Shown piece by piece: positions 7,290 through 13,870 of a DNA stretch of 22,733 bases. The position numbers and the translations under genes are program-made. A model generated the notes under the pieces. The model made no database searches. It was not told the origin of the DNA and saw nothing but the letters and a program-made list of their open reading frames with translations. The stretch's first letter is position 1. The number at the start of each line of letters is the position of its first letter. The DNA comes from a virus: the IMG/VR virus record IMGVR_UViG_3300029787_000011, positions 1 to 22,733 of that record. The stretch is one strand, 5' to 3'.

Positions 7290-8748
7290 CCTTTAGTTTA
7301 ACGTCTATGATTTCATAATCAAACTTTTCTTCATTATAAATTTTGACTCTCTCTAACAAATGATTCAATGTGTAATTGTTTCCTCTGTCAGTGGATATGT
7401 CATCAGCAATATCATAAAGAGTTGCTTTTGATTTATTGTCGCCCTTCCTAAGTACTCGTCCAATGCTTTGTAAATTACGAATACGAGATTTAGAAGGAGA
7501 AGCAAAGATAACATTATGTAGATTACGAATATTTATACCTGTACTGAATGTACCATAGGAAGCAACAATAATAGAATTGTTTGATTTTTCAGTTAACTCT
7601 CGAATTTCTTCTCGGTCTTCTGTATCAACTCCTCCATGTACAACATACACAGGTGTGTTTGTATCACTATTTATCATATTGAACAAAGGTAAACCGTGTC
7701 TTTCTACGTAGTTAAATAGAATTAGTGTATTACCTTTGAGATCTTTTGCTAAATTTTTAATGAATTTATTTCTAGGTTCATGCTCAACGAGGTAGTCCAT
7801 CTCGTCCTGATACCCTTCAAATATTTTATCTTTATGTTTTATTAGTATAATTTTTACTTTTAATTTAGAAAGATATCCCTGCTTCATTAGTTCATTGGTC
7901 TTTGTGACCTTAGAACATTTACCGAAAACTCCCTCCAATACTAACTGATTAACGTTTGCACCATCTAATGTACCAGTAAATCCAATACGATATTTACAAT
8001 CATGGAGTTTACCCATAAGTGATGTCAAAGACTTTGCTTTAAATAGATGTGCTTCGTCACCTATCACACAGTCAAACTTATCAAACCACTTCTTAGGTTC
8101 TTTATATATTGATTGCCATGTGGAAATCACTACATCATGTTCCGTATATTTCTCTGCTCCTGCATAGAGTTTATGGCAATGGTGATCTACATTCCAACCA
8201 TATTCTTTAAAGTCCTTATACATTTGTTCCACAAGAGATGTTGTGGGTACAACTATTAATACATTTCTATCCGCATTAACATGGTATCTCACCAATGAAT
8301 AGATCATCAAGGATTTCCCGCTTGCAGTTGGCGACAATAGGAGTCGTCTGTTGTATTTCAGGCATTCGTATATTGCTTGGTATTGGTAATCCCTTACCCT
8401 ATGATTCAAACAAAGACTCTGTACAAATGACGCAACTCCCTCAGGAGTAATCAAATCATTTGTTTCTTGGGGGTGACCATAATATCCATCTTCATCTAAA
8501 ACGTAGTCATACCCTTTCTTCTCTGCCCAGTCAGTAAGATAATCTACAAGACCACAATAGATCTCTCCATTAGCAGGTGAGTATAATCTTATCTTTCCAT
8601 CCCATCCTTTATATCTTCTTGTCTTCTGCATGTACTTTGCAGACTCAACCTCGAAGGTAAAGAAGTCTGCTAACTCATAATTGATATGATCTGCTGCTTC
8701 TACTTTTAAATATACCTCATTCTTCTTTGCAATCTTGAGGTCCATCAT
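7282..8748 (-). CDS. uvsW: UvsW RNA-DNA and recombination DNA helicase
   Basis: This superfamily 2 helicase of 488 aa unwinds R-loops and branched DNA and drives the switch to recombination-dependent replication in T4. Visible motifs are PTASGKS (Walker A, 140-146), DEAH (232-235), GFTGTLD (motif III, 257-263), VASYGTFSTGI (396-406) and QSIGRVLRKG (motif VI, 428-437). The N-terminal domain with GWDGKIRLY matches the T4 UvsW N-terminus (NWDGRIRLL). Two ATGs are adjacent at 8748 and 8745, and T4 begins MDIK, so the second (MDLK) may be the true start. A pair of palindromes fills the gap to uvsY. Confidence 0.95.
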   Translation of the reverse strand: MMDLKIAKKNEVYLKVEAADHINYELADFFTFEVESAKYMQKTRRYKGWDGKIRLYSPANGEIYCGLVDYLTDWAEKKGYDYVLDEDGYYGHPQETNDLITPEGVASFVQSLCLNHRVRDYQYQAIYECLKYNRRLLLSPTASGKSLMIYSLVRYHVNADRNVLIVVPTTSLVEQMYKDFKEYGWNVDHHCHKLYAGAEKYTEHDVVISTWQSIYKEPKKWFDKFDCVIGDEAHLFKAKSLTSLMGKLHDCKYRIGFTGTLDGANVNQLVLEGVFGKCSKVTKTNELMKQGYLSKLKVKIILIKHKDKIFEGYQDEMDYLVEHEPRNKFIKNLAKDLKGNTLILFNYVERHGLPLFNMINSDTNTPVYVVHGGVDTEDREEIRELTEKSNNSIIVASYGTFSTGINIRNLHNVIFASPSKSRIRNLQSIGRVLRKGDNKSKATLYDIADDISTDRGNNYTLNHLLERVKIYNEEKFDYEIIDVKLKDD

Positions 8749-8751
8749 TTC

Positions 8752-8777
8752 GACTTAAGTCACTATATTATATAGTG
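8752..8777. repeat. Two abutting palindromes upstream of uvsW
   Basis: A perfect 10-bp palindrome (gacttaagtc, 8752-8761) shares its last base with a 17-bp palindrome, cactatat-t-atatagtg (8761-8777). They occupy nearly all of the short interval between the uvsY stop and the uvsW start. The second contains TATAAT on the minus strand, but no good -35 lies 15-19 bp upstream. They could form an RNA hairpin over the uvsW leader or serve as operator sites. Confidence 0.5.
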
Positions 8778-8782
8778 TATCA

Positions 8783-9211
8783 CTAGAACCCATTCTTAAA
8801 TTTTTCCCAGTCTATTGCATTCTTGATTTGAAAATTACGATTGTTAATCATTCTCAATACACCATCCAAATAAGTTAAACACTGATCTACATACTCAATT
8901 TTATATTGCAACTTTCTCACCTCATCGTCACCTTCTATAAACATATTGACTTCTTCTTTGGTAGTCAACTTATAATCAAAAGGCAATTCTTTATACACAG
9001 TTGATGGTGCTTTACCTTTATAGTATATCCATTTCTCTCTAACAATTCTTTTCATCTCAATCTCACGTTCTTTCTTCATTAGTCCAAACGTGGTGTATAG
9101 TTCCATATATCGCATATGGAGTTGTGGAATTTTTGTGGATTCTTCGCAGTAAAGATCGTTATCAATTACGGAATCCTTCTTCCACATCTCCTGTATCTGT
9201 TCTAGATTCAT
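8783..9211 (-). CDS. uvsY: UvsY recombination mediator
   Basis: UvsY loads the UvsX recombinase onto gp32-coated single-stranded DNA. This version has 142 aa against 137 in T4. The N-terminus MNLEQIQEMWKKD aligns with T4 MRLEDLQEELKKD, and the C-terminal LDGVLRMINNRNFQIKN aligns with the T4 GALDAIKSRGFAIKH region. The frame extends upstream to a TTG at 9217, but the ATG at 9211 gives the T4-like N-terminus and is chosen. The upstream 178-aa gene overlaps its first 50 bases. It is followed by uvsW, the usual cyanomyovirus neighbour. Confidence 0.9.
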   Translation of the reverse strand: MNLEQIQEMWKKDSVIDNDLYCEESTKIPQLHMRYMELYTTFGLMKKEREIEMKRIVREKWIYYKGKAPSTVYKELPFDYKLTTKEEVNMFIEGDDEVRKLQYKIEYVDQCLTYLDGVLRMINNRNFQIKNAIDWEKFKNGF

Positions 9212-9698
9212 TATCAATCCAAGGGTCTGGTATTATACTCCCTGATCCTTCGTTTCCTTGAAGAAATCTTGGAGACTGCTTTGGCAGTTCACTGTTTTTT
9301 CGTTCTTGGGTCTGATCCCTTTCATCTTTTCGTAGTCGCTGTGCATCGCTCCTAGTAACCATGCCTGTGCTAGTTGCTTCGGACCTTCTTTCAACAACTG
9401 GATTTGAAATTTCGATAGACCAGCCTTCATCTCCAAGTACTCCAGTCTCCAAGATGTTTGGTCTTCTAATTGGTTCATTTCTGTCCCACTCTTTTACTAA
9501 TTGGTCAGCTTGTGTGTCAACTGATCGCATTGTATTTTCTATTTTAGCATAGATCCACTTTTTTTTCAACCACTCTAGCAAACCAAGTGCTAGATGCCTA
9601 ACGAAAGGGTTCTTGAATTTCTTCTTTACCCATCGCTCTGCCTTGTGATACCAAGGATCTACACCTTTACCAAAGGTTTTTTCAAAGGAGAATAGCAC
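9162..9698 (-). CDS. Unknown protein, 178 aa, basic N-terminus and low-complexity tail
   Basis: The first ~70 residues are strongly basic and aromatic with an amphipathic helix (WVKKKFKNPFVRHLALG, then WLKKKWIYAK). The rest is polar and disordered-looking, rich in Arg, Glu, Ser and Thr. The start is a GTG at 9698, overlapping the end of the 51-aa gene, with a weak AAAGGG upstream. The C-terminal 50 bases overlap uvsY. I do not recognise it. A virion or DNA-associated role is possible from the basic head, but that is a guess. Third-position AT bias supports this frame over a competing 81-codon frame inside it. Confidence 0.7.
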   Translation of the reverse strand: MLFSFEKTFGKGVDPWYHKAERWVKKKFKNPFVRHLALGLLEWLKKKWIYAKIENTMRSVDTQADQLVKEWDRNEPIRRPNILETGVLGDEGWSIEISNPVVERRSEATSTGMVTRSDAQRLRKDERDQTQERKNSELPKQSPRFLQGNEGSGSIIPDPWIDNESRTDTGDVEEGFRN

Positions 9699-9837
9699 CT
9701 ATTAAAATCCCTTTAGTGAAAGCAAGACAATGTATTTGATAGTCTGACAACTTATATTTATCTTGAAATTTTTTTATAAGTTTCTTATCCCACTCTACAA
9801 ATGCTACGAAAGATTTTTTGATGTTAAGATTGTACAT
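9682..9837 (-). CDS. Small unknown protein, 51 aa
   Basis: An ATG at 9837, two bases after the stop of the tail-tube-fold gene (TAAACATG), opens a 51-codon frame beginning MYNLNIKKSFVAFVEW and ending FTKGILIGAILL. It fills what would otherwise be a 140-base gap, and its end overlaps the GTG of the next gene by 17 bases. The hydrophobic C-terminus could be a short membrane-associated or buried helix. Its AT-rich third positions and operon-like spacing support it as real. The function is unknown. Confidence 0.65.
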   Translation of the reverse strand: MYNLNIKKSFVAFVEWDKKLIKKFQDKYKLSDYQIHCLAFTKGILIGAILL

Positions 9838-9839
9838 GT

Positions 9840-10391
9840 TTACCTACGTGTCGATTGGTTTACGTTTCTTACCTCGTACAAGGTATATCTAAATGTTGCT
9901 GATGCTGTAAAATAAGTGCTATCACTTCCTGTCACATCAAATGGTAATGATGATAAGTTGATAGGAAAGACTGATTTAAAAACTACATCAAAGTTTGCAA
10001 GGTTATTGTTATTTAATATTTGTAATGTAGCATCAGAAAATCTTGGATCTTGGTTAGTTCCTCTGGTAATGTTTTCTTGATTCCAATTATATCTATCTTC
10101 GTATTCACCTGGTGTAGACAGTGCTCTCATCCAGTTGTGTATCTCCATATAATTCTTTAAGTCTTCATCTACTATAAACTCTATAGTTAAATCTTCGTAT
10201 GATGCTGTACTCTCTACTGGTATGGTGACAAAACCACGTGTAGGTATTTCAATATTACCTGTCGTAAATGCAGGTATATTTGCTTTCTGACATAAGAACG
10301 ATGTTTTCTTTGCTCTATCTAATAAGAATAAAAATCCTATAGGGGATAGAAAGTTCTTGTTAGTCAGTTGATCTTGATACCAATTTGCCAT
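9840..10391 (-). CDS. Probable virion protein with tail-tube fold (gp19/gp54-like)
   Basis: This 183-aa protein has the features of small beta-rich tail-tube-family proteins found in marine T4-like phages: FLFLLDRAKKTSFLCQKANIPAF near residues 20-43, the VTIPVESTASYEDLTIEFIVDE block, then a helix with NYMEIHNWMRAL, and a beta-strand C-terminus ending in FRYTLYEV. T4 gp19, gp48 and gp54 share this layout (strand, 'IP' loop, YE or W-L strand, helix, DV.F strand). It is clearly distinct from gp19 at 17624-18205, so it may be a tube initiator, a cap or an extra tail protein. It follows the oxygenase gene by one base. Fold assignment is moderate and the exact role is unknown. Confidence 0.6.
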   Translation of the reverse strand: MANWYQDQLTNKNFLSPIGFLFLLDRAKKTSFLCQKANIPAFTTGNIEIPTRGFVTIPVESTASYEDLTIEFIVDEDLKNYMEIHNWMRALSTPGEYEDRYNWNQENITRGTNQDPRFSDATLQILNNNNLANFDVVFKSVFPINLSSLPFDVTGSDSTYFTASATFRYTLYEVRNVNQSTRR

Positions 10392-10392
10392 T

Positions 10393-10983
10393 TTATCCGT
10401 TAATGTTTTCTAACCATGATGTAGCAATATATTTTTCACCTGATAATGGAGGATTACCTCTATGAGTATGCGTAAACCCTGCTGGCCAAAGTAATACTTG
10501 TCCTTTTTTAGGTTTAAAACGTTTAGAAAGGTAGAGAAATTCTGTTTCTCCTCCTTCAAAACCTTCGTTGAGATACATCATAGTTGCTAACAATCTACGA
10601 TTAGTTCCCATAGAACCATTCTCAGCATGCCATGAATGATAACCGTTTTGTGGTGTAGTCTTTTGTACATTCAAATATACTTGTTGGTATCTAAATCCCA
10701 ATAGACTTTCATACTTGTCAATGTATAATTCTAAACACTCACCGCAAATATCATTGTATTGTTTCATCCATTGGTATCCGCAAGAATGATCCAATATAAA
10801 ATCTTCCGTAGCAAGACACTCGTCTTTACGTTGATTTGCTCTACGTTCTTTACCAAAGATACCTTTGCGATTAAACGTAGCACCACACTTCTTTTGATAT
10901 TCCCAATAATCTATCAATGGTTGAGTATTGAATTTAGTATCAAAGATACCAATAAAATCATCAAACCTTACATCATCTATCAT
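10393..10983 (-). CDS. 2-oxoglutarate/Fe(II)-dependent oxygenase (prolyl-4-hydroxylase-like)
   Basis: This is a 196-aa double-stranded beta-helix dioxygenase. The metal-binding triad appears as H119-x-E121 (in YHSWHAEN) and H174 (in FTHTHRGNPP), with K184 ten residues later, as expected for the residue that binds the 2-oxoglutarate C5 carboxylate. The middle MMYLNEGFEGGETEFL and GQVLLWPAGF blocks are typical of P4H-like enzymes. The first motif has Glu where most P4H family members have Asp. Such enzymes are common in cyanophages, with substrates mostly unknown. A late-type motif (ACTAAATA) sits about 25 bases upstream, and the next gene encodes a structural protein, so a virion-protein substrate is possible but unproven. 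Confidence 0.85.
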   Translation of the reverse strand: MIDDVRFDDFIGIFDTKFNTQPLIDYWEYQKKCGATFNRKGIFGKERRANQRKDECLATEDFILDHSCGYQWMKQYNDICGECLELYIDKYESLLGFRYQQVYLNVQKTTPQNGYHSWHAENGSMGTNRRLLATMMYLNEGFEGGETEFLYLSKRFKPKKGQVLLWPAGFTHTHRGNPPLSGEKYIATSWLENING

Positions 10984-11005
10984 AATTAAGTATACTATAC
11001 GTTTA

Positions 11006-11013
11006 TATTTAGT
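11006..11013 (-). promoter_or_regulatory. Late-promoter-like motif ACTAAATA before oxygenase gene
   Basis: The minus strand reads ACTAAATA, six of eight matches to the T4 late promoter TATAAATA, 23 bases upstream of the oxygenase ATG and just below a terminator. The 12-mer ACTAAATATAAA is shared exactly with the motif upstream of gp19, which supports it as a variant late promoter. Confidence 0.5.
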
Positions 11014-11016
11014 GAC

Positions 11017-11042
11017 AAAAAAAAGGTGCCTATCCAGACACC
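11017..11042 (-). terminator. Intrinsic terminator after the 394-aa gene
   Basis: The transcript would form GGTGTC-TGGATA-GGCACC (six pairs, one G-U) followed directly by eight U residues. It lies about 70 bases past the 394-aa gene stop and insulates that gene from the oxygenase gene. A purine-rich tract (GAAAAAGGGGAAAGGGG) runs into the stem. Confidence 0.85.
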
Positions 11043-11111
11043 CCTTTCCCCTTTTTCACACGTGTAATATTATTTATTACATATGTAGCAAGGATTACAT
11101 TAAGAAAACCT

Positions 11112-12296
11112 TTAAATAAATGGTTGTAAAAAAGGTTCTGTCTCTCCTTGGATTTGAGGGTAGAACCAAATCTCAAAGTTAAGATCAGATATTACTTTTT
11201 CTTCAAAGACACCTGGTTTTAACTTTTCATATACTGGACGGTATGCACTGTCTCTTTTTAATTCCCACCTATCTTTCAAAGTAGTCATTAAATTTTTACG
11301 TGCGGTAGCTATACCAATTGAGTTTTCTGAGTCTTTTTCATTGAACATCATAATCTTTAAGGTCTTATTAGATCCCTTTTCTAGATTTTGATTTTCTTTT
11401 CTAACAGCAGCAGCAAGAATTTCTTCAGCAGTAGCATTTGTAATGTTGGTCGCTTTGTTATAAGTCCTCATAGAAAAGAATGATTCGTCGTCTTCTGTGT
11501 TGTCTCTACCCCACTCATCATTTTTGTTCATGAAATTTACAACTTGATCTTTAAGACCTTGATTGTTAATCGCTTGCAAATGACCAACTCCACTAACATC
11601 TTCAATATCTTGCTTGATTCTAGTGACTATGTTCTTAATGAATGATTCGTTCCAATTATAACGAACGTATACACCCATAGATTTCAAAATATCTTTGATA
11701 GTTTGATCATTTGTAAGAGTTCCTTTCCCTAGAATCTTCTCTTCAGTATGAATGATATACCGTGTAAGACTAATAAAGTTGTGATCTTTAGTGTCTGCAG
11801 GAACAGGACTACAAACATTACCCCACATACCTGCTATTAGAAGAATAGTTTCTGTAGTAAAACTATTGACAATATCATTAGGGTCGTTTGTCCAAACTCT
11901 TTCATACTCAGCACCATAGACGCATGGAATATCCTTACGATGTATTGTTATGAGTTCAAGTAGATCCTTTAATGTGTGTCTTCTGTCAAAGTTAATTTTT
12001 CGACCTTCATAATCAACATAAGGTATTGCCCATGATGTTGATAACCATCCTAACTTAAGTAATGCCATGAGGGAAACTAATTTATCACTAAGAAAACCTG
12101 ATCTTTTTGATGTAAGAATACCTCTCATTATATTGTTTAATGCTTTGAAATCAAATGGATCTACTAAATGTACTCCATTTGTTCTATCTGGTTTTTGTAC
12201 TAATTTTAAATATGGAAATTTTTGAAACTGATCATCTTCTGGATAAGTTAATCTCCATTCATCAAGGGATATTTTATCCCAAGGTATGTAACGCAT
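11112..12296 (-). CDS. Unknown protein, 394 aa, possible ParB/sulfiredoxin-like region
   Basis: I do not recognise this protein as a T4 core gene. Residues about 70-127 have a pattern seen in ParB/sulfiredoxin-type domains: a helix (DKLVSLMALLKLGWLS), strands around IPYVDYEGRKINF, then DRRHTLKDLLEL in the place of the usual D-G-R-H-R-L, then KDIPCVYG. The C-terminal half is helical and charged with no clear domain. It starts at an ATG with an excellent AGGAGG Shine-Dalgarno six bases upstream, unlike its late-gene neighbours. It has its own near-consensus sigma-70 promoter and lies between two strong terminators, so it is an independent transcription unit inserted between gp23 and the tail genes. 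Early expression and a host-directed or DNA-associated role are inferences. Confidence 0.85.
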   Translation of the reverse strand: MRYIPWDKISLDEWRLTYPEDDQFQKFPYLKLVQKPDRTNGVHLVDPFDFKALNNIMRGILTSKRSGFLSDKLVSLMALLKLGWLSTSWAIPYVDYEGRKINFDRRHTLKDLLELITIHRKDIPCVYGAEYERVWTNDPNDIVNSFTTETILLIAGMWGNVCSPVPADTKDHNFISLTRYIIHTEEKILGKGTLTNDQTIKDILKSMGVYVRYNWNESFIKNIVTRIKQDIEDVSGVGHLQAINNQGLKDQVVNFMNKNDEWGRDNTEDDESFFSMRTYNKATNITNATAEEILAAAVRKENQNLEKGSNKTLKIMMFNEKDSENSIGIATARKNLMTTLKDRWELKRDSAYRPVYEKLKPGVFEEKVISDLNFEIWFYPQIQGETEPFLQPFI

Positions 12297-12302
12297 AAGT
12301 TG

Positions 12303-12308
12303 CCTCCT
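12303..12308 (-). promoter_or_regulatory. Strong Shine-Dalgarno AGGAGG of the 394-aa gene
   Basis: The minus strand reads AGGAGG, six bases (CAACTT) before the ATG at 12296. It is the most consensus-like ribosome binding site in the window and fixes the start of the gene. Confidence 0.8.
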
Positions 12309-12318
12309 GTAAATTAAA

Positions 12319-12338
12319 AACGGATCACGATGTCCGTT
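12319..12338 (-). promoter_or_regulatory. Leader hairpin at the predicted 5' end of the 394-aa gene mRNA
   Basis: The transcript would form AACGGA-CATCGTGA-TCCGTT, a six-pair stem with an eight-base loop, beginning at or within a base or two of the expected transcription start. It continues into UUU AAUUU, so it resembles a weak intrinsic terminator or attenuator, or it may protect the 5' end of the mRNA. Confidence 0.5.
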
Positions 12339-12344
12339 AGTTAT

Positions 12345-12373
12345 ACTATACCATGCGTTTTTCTACTTGTCAA
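12345..12373 (-). promoter_or_regulatory. Near-consensus sigma-70 promoter for the 394-aa gene
   Basis: The minus strand has TTGACA (12373-12368), a 17-bp spacer, and TATAGT (12350-12345), 11 of 12 consensus matches. The start point would be near 12338. It lies immediately past the gp23 terminator and abuts a 9-bp inverted repeat on its upstream side. It is unlike the TATAAATA promoters of the surrounding virion genes. Confidence 0.8.
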
Positions 12374-12398
12374 GTCACCAAAAAAAATATTTGGTGAC
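12374..12398. repeat. 9-bp inverted repeat abutting the -35 box (candidate operator)
   Basis: The arms gtcaccaaa (12374-12382) and tttggtgac (12390-12398) are perfect and separated by an AT-only heptamer. The repeat touches the TTGACA box of the sigma-70 promoter on one side and the U-run of the gp23 terminator on the other. It may be an operator or activator site, or a second RNA hairpin backing up the terminator. Confidence 0.6.
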
Positions 12399-12423
12399 AA
12401 AAAAAGAGACCCGAAGGTCTCTT
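12399..12423 (-). terminator. Intrinsic terminator after gp23
   Basis: The transcript forms AAGAGACC-UUCG-GGUCUCUU, an eight-pair stem capped by the very stable UUCG tetraloop and followed by a run of U (seven A on the plus strand, 12399-12405). It starts about 22 bases after the gp23 stop and should end the late capsid transcript. Confidence 0.95.
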
Positions 12424-12445
12424 AATGATATATGTAATATCCGAA

Positions 12446-13834
12446 TTACATGAGGTTAGCAACCTGTACTCTTCTGTAGTACTTGTTAGCATTAGCTGTA
12501 AGTGCACCAGAACCTTGTGTAAGACCACCTGAGAATGGGTTTGAAACCATACCATAACGTGTCTTAAACCCGATTTTTGGTTGGAAGGTGTTAGGGTTGA
12601 TTGCTCTAACTTGCTGTAATGGAACGTAAGGACAGTAGAATAATCCTGCGTCATAAGGTGATGTACCTTTGTATCCTGCAACGTAGAAGTGCTTATCACT
12701 TACGTTTGAAGAATATGGGTCAACATAAACCTTGATACGTCCGTTTAGAGTACCAACAAGTGTAGATGAAGTATCGTCTACTCCTGTTAATGCACTGTTG
12801 CCTTGAAGACCAGGTGCATAGTCAAGTACTCCAGCCATTCCAAGAGCAGATGCAACGTCTGCAGAGCAGATCAAAATGTTGCCCTTCCCGCGTCTTGTCT
12901 CTTGACCGATAGCGTTAGCGTCTCTTTCTATCTGGAATAATAGTCCCTTGAATTTCTCAACTGACCATCTACCATTAGAGTCAACGTCTAAGTCAAATAT
13001 ACCGTCTGTAGCAGTGTTAGCGATAGCACCTTTAACAGCATTTACATAGATTGTTCTGACAACTTCTCTGTTGATTTCAGCAAGTATCTCTGTTGAGAGA
13101 ATGTTTGCTAATTCAGATTCAGCGTCCAATCCGTGAATTGCTTTAAGGTCTTGAGCCATCTCTATGCTGTACTCTGCCTTTAATGCTCTAGATTTAGCAG
13201 TAACAGTTACCTTCTCAATGGAGAAACCCATTTCTCTGAAGGCTGTTGAAGCAGATGAATCATCTAATGCTTCAGCAGTTGCTGTTGCCATACCTGTAGC
13301 ATCGCCAGTTACCTCGTAAGTTCCTGGTGAACTATCGTTAAGTAATCCTGGGTTTGCACCTTCAGCATCGTTTACAGCAGAAGAAGAAGCAGTAGGATCG
13401 TAGTTTGATAATCCTGTACCAGCTCCACCTGTGAAACCTGCGTTAGGTTCGTTGAATAGTGCTTCTCTGAAGTCACTGTTTGCAGGTCTACGCTCAGAAC
13501 CGTAGAATGATCTCATTGCAAAGATAAGACCTGTAGGACCTGTCATTGGTTGAACACCTGCAACGTCATATGCAATGAGTTGTGGCATTGAACGTCTGAT
13601 TAGACTGATCAAAACTGGGTCGAAACCTGCAACAGGACCAGTAGCGGTATCGCCTGTGGTATAACCTGTAGTCTGAAGAGTCTCGTTAAGAACTTGACCT
13701 TCTTCTTTGATTGCGTTTTCTTGGTTTTCTAAGAGTTGTGCGACTACGCCCTTTTTATATGAATCTTTGATTTCAGGAACTGATTCGTGATTCAATACGG
13801 GTGCCCACTTCTCTTGGAGATGTTGTAAAGACAT
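12446..13834 (-). CDS. 23: Major capsid protein gp23
   Basis: This is the main shell protein of the prohead, 462 aa (T4: 521). The block RRSMPQLIAYDVAGVQPM, then PTGLIFAMR and FYGSE, matches T4 gp23 (RRAIPNLIAFDICGVQPM, PTGQVFALR). The extreme C-terminal KYYRRVQVANLM is typical of the family. The N-terminal ~50 residues are a helical propeptide. Candidate gp21 cleavage sites of the (I/L)-x-E type are LLE (ending E36), IKE (E44) and LNE (E51), and the last best fits the T4 position. The start is at 13834 with AAGGA about ten bases upstream. No clear TATAAATA precedes it, so it is likely co-transcribed with gp22 or driven from a variant motif at 13872-13879. Confidence 0.96.
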   Translation of the reverse strand: MSLQHLQEKWAPVLNHESVPEIKDSYKKGVVAQLLENQENAIKEEGQVLNETLQTTGYTTGDTATGPVAGFDPVLISLIRRSMPQLIAYDVAGVQPMTGPTGLIFAMRSFYGSERRPANSDFREALFNEPNAGFTGGAGTGLSNYDPTASSSAVNDAEGANPGLLNDSSPGTYEVTGDATGMATATAEALDDSSASTAFREMGFSIEKVTVTAKSRALKAEYSIEMAQDLKAIHGLDAESELANILSTEILAEINREVVRTIYVNAVKGAIANTATDGIFDLDVDSNGRWSVEKFKGLLFQIERDANAIGQETRRGKGNILICSADVASALGMAGVLDYAPGLQGNSALTGVDDTSSTLVGTLNGRIKVYVDPYSSNVSDKHFYVAGYKGTSPYDAGLFYCPYVPLQQVRAINPNTFQPKIGFKTRYGMVSNPFSGGLTQGSGALTANANKYYRRVQVANLM

Positions 13835-13870
13835 TGTTATCTTTTTCCTTAAGTTAGTGTTAATTTACAA

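Noticed and set aside
7530-7537. Exact TATAAATA on the coding strand inside uvsW
   Set aside because: It is explained by codons for Gly-Ile-Asn-Ile in a conserved helicase segment, and no gene start lies close downstream.
8761-8777. Sigma-70 promoter for uvsW based on TATAAT in the palindrome
   Set aside because: The hexamers 15-19 bases upstream do not resemble TTGACA, and there is no extended -10 TG.
9233-9478. An 81-codon ATG frame inside the 178-aa gene, with protein-like sequence and an end just before uvsY
   Set aside because: Its third codon positions are rich in G and C, unlike neighbouring genes, whereas the 178-aa frame keeps AT-rich third positions. I treat it as a shadow frame, though a frameshift was considered.
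9755-9762. GATAAATA, a late-promoter-like match upstream of the 178-aa gene
   Set aside because: It lies within the 51-aa gene, encodes an ordinary Asp-Lys-Tyr stretch, and such AT-rich octamers are expected by chance.
12370-12699. A 109-codon minus-strand frame covering the gp23 end and terminator
   Set aside because: It is out of frame with gp23, crosses the terminator and sigma-70 promoter region, and has no family features.
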